The notes under the pieces were generated by a model. That model had not been told where the DNA came from. It worked only from the letters and a program-made list of their open reading frames with translations, and did not search any database. A program made the position numbers and the translations under genes. Positions 7,403 to 15,485 of a stretch of DNA of 64,000 nucleotides are shown here, in pieces. The stretch's first letter is position 1. Every line of letters begins with the position of its first letter. Origin of the DNA: Geosporobacter ferrireducens (GTDB lineage: Bacteria; Bacillota; Clostridia; Peptostreptococcales; Thermotaleaceae); NCBI RefSeq assembly GCF_001750685.1, contig NZ_CP017269.1, positions 1,178,001 to 1,242,000 on the forward strand. The letters run 5' to 3'.

Positions 7403-8236
7403 TTATTGATCTTCTTTTTCTTCTGCTTTTTCCGTTGTATTTGACTTTACTTGTGCTGCATTCATGCTGTCTTGAATATTTAAATCCTTCAAAATACCAT
7501 CTTCCAGTCTTTCATTTCCACAATTAGGGCAGCATTTCCAAGCTGCTTTCAATTCAGACTGACAGTTACTGCATTTTTCCTTAAGTTTCTTTCCACAGTT
7601 TGGACAAAATTCATGTTCTTCTACTGTCTTGTTTTGACAAGTGCTGCATATCACCTGGGCCTGTTCCTTAGATTTTAATAAGCTTATATTTTTTATATTC
7701 AGCTTTTTATGGTTTTCTCTGAGGGAGAAAACTATTGCCACCACGAATCCAATACCGGATATCAACAGCAGTAATCTTGCTAAAATAAACATTAGACTGG
7801 TTCCACCAAATCCATATCCATTACCTTGCGCGTAGTAAAATCGAGGACTAAAACCAAACATACTGTTAAATAGCACCGTTATTACTCCTAAAGCAAGCAA
7901 GGAAAGTAATAAAACAGACGCCCCTTTGAGTACTGGATCGTTTTTAAAGGATTCAGGCATTTTTATAGCATTCCCTTCAACTAAATATTTTTTGCTTGCC
8001 TTAAATACTGTGATGATTGCTGCTAATACGATCGCAATAAGCAGTATCTTTACAGCGATTGATAATATATAAGCCAATGTATTCTCTAAAGGATAAGCTC
8101 CTCCCATACCGTCATGCCCCATGCCTCCAATATTTCTACCAAACATGATATTGAATGCAAATCCAAATCCCAAAACACCAAAGATTAGGATCGTTATGAC
8201 TTTCAACAGGGGATCATTCTTTATTGTCTCCCACAT
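7403..8236 (-). CDS. membrane protein with internal duplication and double zinc ribbon
   Basis: A 277-residue protein. The N-terminal 180 residues contain two similar halves, each starting NDPxLK, then a helix, then FNxMFG, a Gly-rich loop and a second helix (about residues 7-80 and 94-175). The C-terminus has two zinc ribbons (CSTCQ ... CPNCG and CSNCQ ... CPNCG, about 195-245) that would face the cytoplasm. The single-unit protein at 28781 has the same design (NKNPFVKL, Gly/Tyr loop, helix, one ribbon). No described function is known to me. It lies between the cytochrome and the 388-residue repeat protein. Confidence 0.65.
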   Translation of the reverse strand: MWETIKNDPLLKVITILIFGVLGFGFAFNIMFGRNIGGMGHDGMGGAYPLENTLAYILSIAVKILLIAIVLAAIITVFKASKKYLVEGNAIKMPESFKNDPVLKGASVLLLSLLALGVITVLFNSMFGFSPRFYYAQGNGYGFGGTSLMFILARLLLLISGIGFVVAIVFSLRENHKKLNIKNISLLKSKEQAQVICSTCQNKTVEEHEFCPNCGKKLKEKCSNCQSELKAAWKCCPNCGNERLEDGILKDLNIQDSMNAAQVKSNTTEKAEEKEDQ

Positions 8237-8297
8237 TCTTTCTCATCTCCTCTCCTGTCACCATAGCATAAACGATGTCAGTTTTAATACCTCGTTG

Positions 8298-9464
8298 TTA
8301 AGCTTCATCTTCCCTTGTTTTGATATTTGAGGTTTTTACTAAACTAAAAACAAAACCTAATATACCAAACAGAAATGCGGCGATGAATACAATAAGAATG
8401 ATATTGATAATCATAGATGCATTTATATTGTTAAATATTCCATCCAACAGACCTGAAGGGACAGACCCATGGCTTATAGCAGCTGAGTTGTTATTGTTAG
8501 CATATTGTTGCGCCATATTGCTCATCACCACAGCCTGTTTCATGAAGTCGTCATTGAGTTTGTTCAGCAGCCCTACACCTTGCGCTAGTTTAAATACACT
8601 TTGATGAATCTGCTGCATTCTATCCTTGTCATATATAAGACCATTTTCAGAAACATATGGGTTGATGTTTACTAAATTTCCAGACTCGTTAATATATCCT
8701 AATGCCTGATTTAACTTACTTTTATTTTGCAATGTCAATGTATATTGCGTTGAATAATACTGCATAGGTATTTGCACATTTACGCTAGCCTGTTCCGCTT
8801 GAAAAGATAATTCATTGTCCAGCTGTGTCAATAACTGCATCCCAACAGCTAGTTTATATAGACCTGAATGTAATTGTTCCATCTTATTTGGATCATAGGT
8901 CGTGCCCATATTATTCATCATATTGTTCTGATTCTGGAGATCTGCCGGATTGGCAGCTGCACTCCCTGGAGGAAAGATATTAATAGTTGTCCCGCCGGCG
9001 TTAGTTTCTGCAGGCATTTCATTGCCCCGATTACTTTCTGCCTGGTTACCAGTCTGCGACTGATTATTTGCCATCTTTCCCATGTTTTCCTGTGTTTTTG
9101 AAGTAGGTGCATAGGGATCTAATGTCATATAGCTAATGGATTCATTTAGCAAAGATATTGTCTTCTTTAGGCTTTCCTTATTTTGCAAAGTAATATTTAC
9201 AATTTCGGGTACTCCTTGGTTACTGTTTGTCTGCTGATTATTATTGGTTTGAGGGGTGTTATTCATGGAGCCATGCTGCATATTTTGCTGGTTTTGATTG
9301 GCGGGAGTGTTGTCTGCAGTGCTATTTGATGCACTCGTGTTATCTAGCGACTCATTCATTCCTCCATGGTTCATAAACAAGGTGCTATATCCGATATATC
9401 CTATTCCACCAATAATAATCACCAATAGAAACACCACCAGAAGCCCGTTTAGAAACTTTTTCAT
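8298..9464 (-). CDS. membrane-anchored protein with two repeat units
   Basis: A 388-residue protein with an N-terminal helix (about residues 5-27), a Gln/Asn/Met-rich linker and a C-terminal helix (about 350-373). The exported middle part has two related units. One begins ITLQNKESLKKTISLLNES and ends YDPNKMEQLHSGLYKLAVGM..LTQLDNE. The other begins LTLQNKSKLNQALGYINES and ends YDKDRMQQIHQSVFKLAQGV..LNKLNDD. Both have DPYAP or NPYVS in the middle. Tandem duplication of a helical domain is clear, but I do not recognise the family. Second gene of the operon. Confidence 0.65.
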   Translation of the reverse strand: MKKFLNGLLVVFLLVIIIGGIGYIGYSTLFMNHGGMNESLDNTSASNSTADNTPANQNQQNMQHGSMNNTPQTNNNQQTNSNQGVPEIVNITLQNKESLKKTISLLNESISYMTLDPYAPTSKTQENMGKMANNQSQTGNQAESNRGNEMPAETNAGGTTINIFPPGSAAANPADLQNQNNMMNNMGTTYDPNKMEQLHSGLYKLAVGMQLLTQLDNELSFQAEQASVNVQIPMQYYSTQYTLTLQNKSKLNQALGYINESGNLVNINPYVSENGLIYDKDRMQQIHQSVFKLAQGVGLLNKLNDDFMKQAVVMSNMAQQYANNNNSAAISHGSVPSGLLDGIFNNINASMIINIILIVFIAAFLFGILGFVFSLVKTSNIKTREDEA

Positions 9465-9542
9465 AATGTATTTTCCTCCTCAAGCTTTTAGATTAGCAAA
9501 TACTATTGGATCAATACTGCCTTTTAAGAGTTATTCATATCA

Positions 9543-9650
9543 TTACATTGGCATTGAAGTAGGATTTAGTGCGTGGTGAATAGCATATCCTACGGCTGCT
9601 ATGACTACAATTACTGCAACAGCAATTAATATTTTTATGTTCTTATTCAT
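9543..9650 (-). CDS. 35-residue membrane peptide, first gene of the Met-rich operon
   Basis: A short frame, MNKNIKI then a single hydrophobic helix, then GYAIHHALNPTSMPM and a TAA stop. AAAGGAGG lies nine bases before the ATG, as strong as for the larger genes. It sits between the promoter at 9713-9744 and the 388-residue gene. The HH and two Met near the outer end fit the metal-binding theme. It is either a small subunit of the membrane complex or a leader. The start and ribosome binding site are convincing. The function is unknown. Confidence 0.65.
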   Translation of the reverse strand: MNKNIKILIAVAVIVVIAAVGYAIHHALNPTSMPM

Positions 9651-9712
9651 AGCATGATTCCTCCTTTCTATTCTGCATCCTAGTATAATCTCTTCGAATT
9701 GGATGTGTCCCC

Positions 9713-9744
9713 ATTATACAAAATTTATGTGGAGATTTTATGGA
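9713..9744 (-). promoter_or_regulatory. response-regulator box plus -10 of the Met-rich operon
   Basis: On the minus strand TCCATAAAATCTCCACAT (9727-9744) contains TCCAYA twice, 11 bases apart. Eight bases later comes TATAAT (9713-9718). The same 18-mer with one change, and again eight bases before TATAAT, lies at 15179-15210. Direct repeats with 11-bp period overlapping the -35 position are typical of PhoB/OmpR-type activated promoters. Confidence 0.7.
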
Positions 9745-9748
9745 TTTT

Positions 9749-9793
9749 GGGACAAACTTTTCTTTTTTTTTATTAATTTCGACAGTTTGTCCC
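9749..9793. promoter_or_regulatory. GGGACAAACT inverted repeat upstream of the Met-rich operon
   Basis: GGGACAAACT (9749-9758) and AGTTTGTCCC (9784-9793) are exact inverted repeats 25 bases apart. They lie immediately upstream of the regulator box of the 9650 operon and before the transcription start. Possibly a second operator. Confidence 0.45.
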
Positions 9794-9844
9794 ATCTAAG
9801 TATGTATGTTGTTAAGTTTTCTTAACCTTTTTCCGAGCAATAAA

Positions 9845-9874
9845 AAACAGGTAAATCTACTAGTTTACCTGTTT
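9845..9874 (-). terminator. terminator overlapping the kinase stop codon
   Basis: On the minus strand AAACAGGTAAA pairs with TTTACCTGTTT and is followed by TTTTTTA. It overlaps the last codons of the histidine kinase and ends the heme/two-component transcript before the Met-rich operon promoter. Confidence 0.8.
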
Positions 9875-11254
9875 CGGGAGCGTTATGACAAATTCTGTAC
9901 CCTGATTCAAATTGCTTCGTACCATGATGGTTCCTTTATGGGCTTCCACAATGGCCTTTACAATTGCAAGACCGATCCCAGAACCACCAGTTAGGCGGTT
10001 CCTAGATTTTTCCGCGCGATAAAATCTTTCAAAGATATGTGGGAGGTCCTCTTTGGAAATCCCGATTCCACTATCTTTTATCCGTAACGATATTATTTCA
10101 TCGTTATTGTGTATCCATATGGCGGCCATTCCTCCTGTTTGTGTGTATTTTAGAGCATTTGACATCAGATTGATAATTACCTGACTTATTTTATCTTTGT
10201 CTGCAACAACCATTGTTTTATCCCCAAAAAACTCTATTTCTACTTGCTTATTTTTAAACTGCTTATCAAAATTCATAATCATTTTCTGTACTAATTCTGA
10301 AATATCAAATTCTACCTTATTTAAAATTAAATTCTCCCCTTCTACCTTTGCAAGCTCTTGTAAATCTCCAACCATATTGATGAGTCTGCTGATTTCTTCG
10401 TTACAACTTTTCAATCTTTCAACATTAATATCCCAAATACCTTCTATCATAGCATCCATATGACTTTGCAGCGTTGCTAAAGGTGTTCGTAGTTCATGGG
10501 CTACATCAGCAGTTATTTTTTTTCTCAACCGATCTTGATTTTCTAGAGTTTCCGCAAGATCATTTATGACTCTAATCAATTCATTAATTTCTTTTGTATT
10601 AGATTTTTCACGGCTTCTGTCTCCAAAATATCCTTTAGCAATCATTTGAGCAGTCCTAATGACTCTCAAAATGGGAGTAATCAATCTATTCCCCATATAG
10701 TTTCCCACGAATAGTGCAAAAATTAGGGATAATGTCCCTATACTGATGAGCATTCTATTAATTTTCCTGATGAAATGCAAATCATTATCCGTATAATAAA
10801 AGGGGCCATAGTATCCGATTTCCACAATACCTACCTGTTCTTGTTCAAAATACACCGGATATTGCTTTTCCACATATCCACCCTGCCATTTAGGGTACCG
10901 ACTGTTCATATTCTCTGACATATGTGATAGGATATTCTCACACTGTACTGGATCATAACTGACAGCATCCCATATGATGTTATCTTTATCATCCTTCACT
11001 TTCACAATCAATCCCTGCTCTAATGCATTGATACCGGTTTTAGTAATCGACTTCTGATTCCATCCGATATTTTCTTCGTATTGGTCTTGAATCAAACTAA
11101 CAACATGCTCAATCTTATGCTCTTGATTCTGCATAATATATTCAATAAAGTGCTCCTCTAAAAAGATATTCGCAAATATACTGATCAAAGCTACACATAT
11201 TGTCACAAGGATAATGTTGGACAGAGACAGTTTTGCTTTCAAGCCAAATTTCAT
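9860..11254 (-). CDS. sensor histidine kinase
   Basis: A 464-residue membrane kinase. Membrane helices at about residues 10-32 and 166-187 enclose an extracellular sensor domain of about 130 residues. A HAMP domain (about 187-240) and HisKA with phospho-acceptor His253 (VAHELRTPL) follow. The HATPase domain has N, G1 (IKDSGIGIS), F (FERFYR) and G2 (GGSGIGLAI) boxes. It follows the response regulator directly and ends the heme operon. The ligand is unknown. The shared promoter box suggests it controls both heme synthesis and the Met-rich/cytochrome operon. Confidence 0.9.
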   Translation of the reverse strand: MKFGLKAKLSLSNIILVTICVALISIFANIFLEEHFIEYIMQNQEHKIEHVVSLIQDQYEENIGWNQKSITKTGINALEQGLIVKVKDDKDNIIWDAVSYDPVQCENILSHMSENMNSRYPKWQGGYVEKQYPVYFEQEQVGIVEIGYYGPFYYTDNDLHFIRKINRMLISIGTLSLIFALFVGNYMGNRLITPILRVIRTAQMIAKGYFGDRSREKSNTKEINELIRVINDLAETLENQDRLRKKITADVAHELRTPLATLQSHMDAMIEGIWDINVERLKSCNEEISRLINMVGDLQELAKVEGENLILNKVEFDISELVQKMIMNFDKQFKNKQVEIEFFGDKTMVVADKDKISQVIINLMSNALKYTQTGGMAAIWIHNNDEIISLRIKDSGIGISKEDLPHIFERFYRAEKSRNRLTGGSGIGLAIVKAIVEAHKGTIMVRSNLNQGTEFVITLPKQVN

Positions 11255-11953
11255 TTATTCACCACCAAACCTGTACCCGACTCCGTGAACAGTTAAAATA
11301 TATTGAGGTTGTTTTGGATTTGTTTCAATCTTCTGCCTCAAATTTTTTATATGAGAATCAATCGTTCTGTCAAAACCTTCGAAATTTCCTTCTAGCGCTA
11401 TCGATATTAGTTCCTCTCTTGTAAAAGCTTTTTGGCTATTCTTAATTAAAGTTAATAGAATTTTATATTCATTGGGTGTAAGATTTATGGCCTTTCCTTG
11501 TTTTTTAACTTCGTGCTTCTGACTATCCACAACTAAATCCTCATTAAATACTAAAATCTCAGCTCTATCAGTTTTATCAATTAAACTTCTTCTAAGAAGT
11601 GCAGCTACTCGAGCAACCAACTGTCTGGGTCTGAATGGTTTTGTAATATAATCATCAGCTCCAATATCAAGACCTGCAATAATATCTTCTTCCTCTACTT
11701 TTGCGGTAAGCATAACAATAGGAACTGTAGATTTTCGCCTTATAGTTCGACAAATTTCTTCACCAGAAACATCCGGCAGCATTAAATCCAATATTATCAA
11801 AGAAGGATTTACTTGATCAAACATCTTTAGCGCTTCTTTGCCGTTATAAGCTGTTCTTACTGAATATCCACTGTTTTCAAGATATGATTTCACAACATCA
11901 GAAAGTTTTTCTTCATCTTCTATCACAAGTATTTTAATATTCGAAGACGCCAT
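11255..11953 (-). CDS. OmpR/PhoB-family response regulator
   Basis: A 232-residue protein when started at the ATG at 11951-11953, which has GGGAGG six bases upstream. The frame extends 15 codons further, but without a good site. The receiver domain carries the acidic pair DEE, phospho-acceptor Asp56 (LIILDLMLPDVSG) and TKPF. The C-terminal winged helix (about 135-230) has the recognition region TIDSHIKNLRQKI and ends VGYRFGGE. It stops one base before the kinase starts. The likely binding site is the TCCAYA-N5-TCCACA direct repeat in front of its own operon and the 9650 operon. Confidence 0.9.
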   Translation of the reverse strand: MASSNIKILVIEDEEKLSDVVKSYLENSGYSVRTAYNGKEALKMFDQVNPSLIILDLMLPDVSGEEICRTIRRKSTVPIVMLTAKVEEEDIIAGLDIGADDYITKPFRPRQLVARVAALLRRSLIDKTDRAEILVFNEDLVVDSQKHEVKKQGKAINLTPNEYKILLTLIKNSQKAFTREELISIALEGNFEGFDRTIDSHIKNLRQKIETNPKQPQYILTVHGVGYRFGGE

Positions 11954-11994
11954 AACCAGCCTCCCTATTATCGTGTTATTGAAAAATATATCTA

Positions 11995-12480
11995 TCACTC
12001 ATCTGAAAAAAGGTATTCCATATCCGGACTTGCTTTTTTCCATTGTCTTTTCGTAAATAAAACCTTATAAACTTCACTATCAATACATTTAGATAATGCT
12101 GCAACAACCGATTTAATCTCTTCACAGCTTCTACCATGTATCATGGTATACATATTATAGGGCCAATTCGGACCTTTTTCTCTTTCATAAACATGACTAA
12201 TGTTTTCATATGCCTTCATTAGCATGCTAATTTTACTTTTATCCGTCTCATCATCGACAGCCCACACGATCATTGCATTAAATACGTATCCTGTGTTATA
12301 ATGTTTTACCACGGGTGCTATTCTTTTAAGGATACCGGCATACTGCATTCGCTTTAAACGTTCTATTACTTCGCCTTTAGAAATTCCTAGTTTCGAAGCT
12401 ATTTCCCCAAAAAAATCTTTTGATATGCTAAGATCTTTTGAAATCTCGGTTAATATTTTTTTATCTAATTTATCCAGCAT
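11995..12480 (-). CDS. siroheme decarboxylase subunit (AhbA/AhbB family)
   Basis: A 161-residue Lrp/AsnC-like protein with an N-terminal HTH (LDKKILTEISKDL, GISKGEVIERLKRM) and the C-terminal alpha/beta domain typical of AhbA/AhbB (NirDLGH). With its neighbour at 12499 it should form the heterodimer that converts siroheme to 12,18-didecarboxysiroheme. FNAMIVWAVDD and GPNWPYNMYTMIHG match the family. AAAGGATG precedes the ATG. Which of the pair is A and which is B cannot be settled by eye. Confidence 0.85.
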   Translation of the reverse strand: MLDKLDKKILTEISKDLSISKDFFGEIASKLGISKGEVIERLKRMQYAGILKRIAPVVKHYNTGYVFNAMIVWAVDDETDKSKISMLMKAYENISHVYEREKGPNWPYNMYTMIHGRSCEEIKSVVAALSKCIDSEVYKVLFTKRQWKKASPDMEYLFSDE

Positions 12481-12498
12481 ACATCATCCTTTCATTGT

Positions 12499-12948
12499 CT
12501 AGTCAAATCTAAAAAATACACTGGTTTTATACTTTTTAATAGAGGGTAGACATAACATTTCTTTCACTCCGGTTTTCACTCTTATTTCCGCTATGGTTTC
12601 ATTCAATTTCTTCTGCGATTGTTCCATTAATGTGAACCAGAGATTATAGTCATCTTTACGTTCATAGTTGTGCGTAACCCCCTTATATGCATTAATCAAA
12701 GTCGTCACTCTTTTTATATCCTGAGGTTCAACCTTCATTCCAATGAGGATGCTTTTAACATCCAGCTTGTTTACGTCTAGAATTCCGCCAAAACGTCGAA
12801 TGTAATCTTTCCGCTTCAAAACATTAACAATATCAATAACCGCGTCTTCACTTATACGAAGCTTCTCACCTATTATCATGAAAGGCCTCTCAACCAGGGG
12901 AATTCCCTTTTGCAGCTCGTTCAAAACCAATTTTTCTATCTCTGTCAT
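12499..12948 (-). CDS. siroheme decarboxylase subunit (AhbA/AhbB family)
   Basis: A 149-residue paralogue of the protein at 11995, with the same HTH plus ligand-domain layout. IRRFGGILDVNKLDVKS and YNLWFTLMEQ correspond to the conserved core of siroheme decarboxylases. It probably pairs with the 11995 product for the first step from siroheme to heme. It is 12 bases from the radical SAM gene upstream and 18 bases from the partner gene downstream, in one operon. Confidence 0.85.
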   Translation of the reverse strand: MTEIEKLVLNELQKGIPLVERPFMIIGEKLRISEDAVIDIVNVLKRKDYIRRFGGILDVNKLDVKSILIGMKVEPQDIKRVTTLINAYKGVTHNYERKDDYNLWFTLMEQSQKKLNETIAEIRVKTGVKEMLCLPSIKKYKTSVFFRFD

Positions 12949-12960
12949 TCTACCATCTCC

Positions 12961-13956
12961 TTAATTACGCATAAAACAATAGTTAGAAACAGGATCTTCT
13001 GCTAAATAATCTCCTGTTTTTGTGTAAGCTCTTGCTCTACATCCTCCGCAAACTGAAAGATTTGCGCAGTTCCCGCATTTTCCTTTATAGTTATCAAAAT
13101 TTCTTAAACTGTTAAATACCGTACTATCCTTCCAAAGCTGGTCGAAGGGTAACTCTTTCACACTTCCGGCTTTCACAGGCAAATAAGGACAAATGTGCAC
13201 ATCTCCATTTGGGAGAATACAACAGTACCCTATACCTGCAATACATCCTCTGGAAAACCTCATTTTCATTTCCCTATGTTTTGCAAAGGCCATAAATTGT
13301 GGTGCACAAGTAGGCTTTAATTCTATATCTGTTTCTAACTGCTTATCCAAAATTGAATTTATCAGCTGTATATACTCATTATTTTCTAAAGATACATGAC
13401 TAATCTGTTCTCCTCTTCCGACTTCTACAAGAAAAAACGGATGATGGGATGTAGCACCTATCTTTCTAGCCAAGTCGGTTATATCTAGTATATAATCTTT
13501 ATTTTCTTTTGTGATCGTTGTATTAATTTGTACTCTGATACCTGCCTGAATACAGTTATTCGCACCTTCCAGTGCTTTTTGAAAGCAACCTGCAGCGTTT
13601 CTAAATAAATCATGCTTTTCTTCACAAATGTGATCAATACTAATCGCTGCAGCCTCAATCCCTGAGTTTTTTAATTGCTTAGCAGTGTCTTGTGTAATTA
13701 AAGTTCCATTTGTCCCCATCACCGGCTTTAATCCCACTTGTTTAGCATAATGAGCAAGCTCAAATACATCCTTTCGCATGAGCGGTTCACCACCACTCAA
13801 AACTAAGATTTTAAATCCTGCTTCTGAAATTTCTTCGATAAGCTTCTTTCCTTCCTTAGTGCTCAATTCTCCGGTGAAATAGTCTGAGCTTGAATCACGA
13901 TAACAATGATCACAATAAAGGTTGCAACGCTTTGTGATATTCCATGATATTATCAA
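12961..13956 (-). CDS. ahbD: radical SAM heme synthase AhbD (NirJ2-like)
   Basis: A 331-residue radical SAM/SPASM-type enzyme. CNLYCDHCY near the N-terminus is the CxxxCxxC SAM-cluster motif and VLSGGEPL is the SAM-binding GGEP. The C-terminal Cys cluster (CPYLP, CGNCANLSVCGGC, YCF) would hold an auxiliary 4Fe-4S cluster. AhbD removes the two propionate carboxyls of Fe-coproporphyrin III to give heme b. The start is TTG, overlapping the stop of ahbC by four bases, with GGAGG about 11 bases upstream. The AhbD rather than AhbC assignment rests on length and on the neighbour being AhbC-like. Confidence 0.8.
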   Translation of the reverse strand: MIISWNITKRCNLYCDHCYRDSSSDYFTGELSTKEGKKLIEEISEAGFKILVLSGGEPLMRKDVFELAHYAKQVGLKPVMGTNGTLITQDTAKQLKNSGIEAAAISIDHICEEKHDLFRNAAGCFQKALEGANNCIQAGIRVQINTTITKENKDYILDITDLARKIGATSHHPFFLVEVGRGEQISHVSLENNEYIQLINSILDKQLETDIELKPTCAPQFMAFAKHREMKMRFSRGCIAGIGYCCILPNGDVHICPYLPVKAGSVKELPFDQLWKDSTVFNSLRNFDNYKGKCGNCANLSVCGGCRARAYTKTGDYLAEDPVSNYCFMRN

Positions 13957-15122
13957 ATTTCATCATCCTCCAAATAACAAGCTGGATCTGCAGCCCAAGT
14001 ATCTCCTAAGATATGATAGGCTCTTGCTCTTAGATTTCCATTGCAAATTTCAAACCATCTACAATCAGAACATTTCCCTTTGATTAACTTTTCTCTATTT
14101 CTAAGCTGAGTCAGGATCGCTTGATCATCATTCCATATATTTGAAAAGCTACTATCTCTTAGGCTTCCTAGCTTTAAAAATCGACTAAATTGATCAGGAT
14201 AAACATTCCCCTGCCAATCTACATTTGCAATAGCCATACCGGATCTATTGCCTCTATTTCTCATTAACAGTTTTAATATACTTTCTGCTCTTTCCGGATT
14301 TTCTTTTTGAACCTTCTGATAAATGTATGGACCATCGGCATGATTGGCAACCGTTAAAATTTCTTTAATGCTGCTTTTTCCTTCAACTGTTTTTTTTGAA
14401 TAGGCATAAAGGAAATCTATTGCCTCCTTGGTTTCTTTATAAGATAGCATTTGGTCTGTTATATCTTTCCCTCTTCCAGAAGGAACCAAATGGTAGAAGC
14501 ATATTCTATTTACTTTCATTTCCTCTACTAAGGCAAAAACATTGGGAATCTCTTTATAGTTGTTTTTTTGCATTGTAAACCGAATGCCTACTTTCTGGCC
14601 TACATCATGGCAGTTCTCAATCGCTTTCACTGCACTGTCAAATGCCCCAGGCACGCCTCTAAAAAAATCATTGTTTTCTTTCGTTCCATCAATGCTAATT
14701 CCAACATAACCAATTCCCATTTTTTTTAATTTCATGGCGGTATCTTTATCAATTAAACTTCCGTTTGTTGAAAGACTTACGCGTATACCGCTTGTGGTTA
14801 TATACGCTATAATATCAAATATATCTTCCCTCATAAGGGGTTCTCCGCCTGAGAGTAAGATAACGGGCACATTATTTTCTTTAAACTCGTCTATTATTCT
14901 TTTTATTTCATTTAATGTTAATACACTTTCATCCTCTTCACAGTTTGAGCTGGAATAGCAATGCTGGCAGCGAAAGTTGCATCGCTGGGTTATATTCCAT
15001 GCTACCACTGGTCCGAAGTTTTTTCTCGTTCCAGATACTGTTTTATTGCAATCTCTTGAATAGCGTTCAGAGTCATCTTCTATATTTCCAGATAATATTT
15101 TCGTTATATCCAACATGTTCAT
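13953..15122 (-). CDS. ahbC: radical SAM enzyme AhbC (NirJ1-like)
   Basis: A 389-residue radical SAM protein. CNFRCQHCY (about residues 48-56) binds the SAM cluster and LLSGGEPL binds SAM. The C-terminal CSDCRWFEICNGNLRARA and WAADPACYLEDDEI closely resemble AhbC/NirJ. It converts 12,18-didecarboxysiroheme to Fe-coproporphyrin III by removing two acetate groups. It is the first gene of the operon ahbC-ahbD-two ahbA/B genes-regulator-kinase, behind the regulated promoter at 15179-15210. Confidence 0.85.
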   Translation of the reverse strand: MNMLDITKILSGNIEDDSERYSRDCNKTVSGTRKNFGPVVAWNITQRCNFRCQHCYSSSNCEEDESVLTLNEIKRIIDEFKENNVPVILLSGGEPLMREDIFDIIAYITTSGIRVSLSTNGSLIDKDTAMKLKKMGIGYVGISIDGTKENNDFFRGVPGAFDSAVKAIENCHDVGQKVGIRFTMQKNNYKEIPNVFALVEEMKVNRICFYHLVPSGRGKDITDQMLSYKETKEAIDFLYAYSKKTVEGKSSIKEILTVANHADGPYIYQKVQKENPERAESILKLLMRNRGNRSGMAIANVDWQGNVYPDQFSRFLKLGSLRDSSFSNIWNDDQAILTQLRNREKLIKGKCSDCRWFEICNGNLRARAYHILGDTWAADPACYLEDDEI

Positions 15123-15178
15123 TCTCCTATTCTATTGCCTAATCTTTACCATATTATATTCTTCTCACATTCCAACTT

Positions 15179-15210
15179 ATTATAATATAAAGATGTGGAG
15201 ATATTATGGA
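15179..15210 (-). promoter_or_regulatory. response-regulator box plus -10 of the heme operon
   Basis: On the minus strand TCCATAATATCTCCACAT (15193-15210) contains TCCAYA twice with an 11-bp period. TATAAT (15179-15184) begins exactly eight bases later. The arrangement is the same as at 9713-9744, and no good -35 is present. The ahbC start is 57 bases downstream of the -10. Confidence 0.7.
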
Positions 15211-15296
15211 GGCTCCACTATAATCAGCCCCCTTTTTGAGGAGTTATCATTAAACCCAATGTAATAAAGCGCCCTTCATTACTAAGCACTTACAAT

Positions 15297-15311
15297 GCAA
15301 TGATTGTGCCA
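15297..15311 (-). promoter_or_regulatory. possible sigma-54 promoter upstream of ahbC
   Basis: The minus strand reads TGGCACAATCATTGC, with GG and GC ten bases apart as required at -24/-12. It lies about 175 bases before ahbC and could be a second promoter for the heme operon. No activator gene is next to it. Confidence 0.45.
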
Positions 15312-15362
15312 GCATAATCAAGCTTTAATTTAAGCCGAATGGTTCTTATATTAGATATCTAA

Positions 15363-15395
15363 CTGTTAAATTTCAATCACTAACTGTAGCATATA
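15363..15395. repeat. 33-bp intergenic repeat, copy 2
   Basis: Differs from 2849-2881 at two positions. The last bases overlap the foot of the terminator hairpin at 15392-15436. The 363-base gap 15123-15485 holds this repeat, the terminator and two promoter candidates. Confidence 0.7.
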
Positions 15396-15436
15396 CAACA
15401 GAAGACCTAGGAACCCCCTAGGTCTTCTGTTGTATA
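15392..15436 (-). terminator. terminator of the sulfur operon
   Basis: A perfect 20-bp stem (TATACAACAGAAGACCTAGG and its complement) with a 5-base loop lies about 50 bases past the cysN stop. There is little T-run, but the stem is very stable. Confidence 0.75.
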
Positions 15437-15485
15437 TTAATTTATATCCCAATAACGATTTCACTTATCATCGTTATTACAATAC

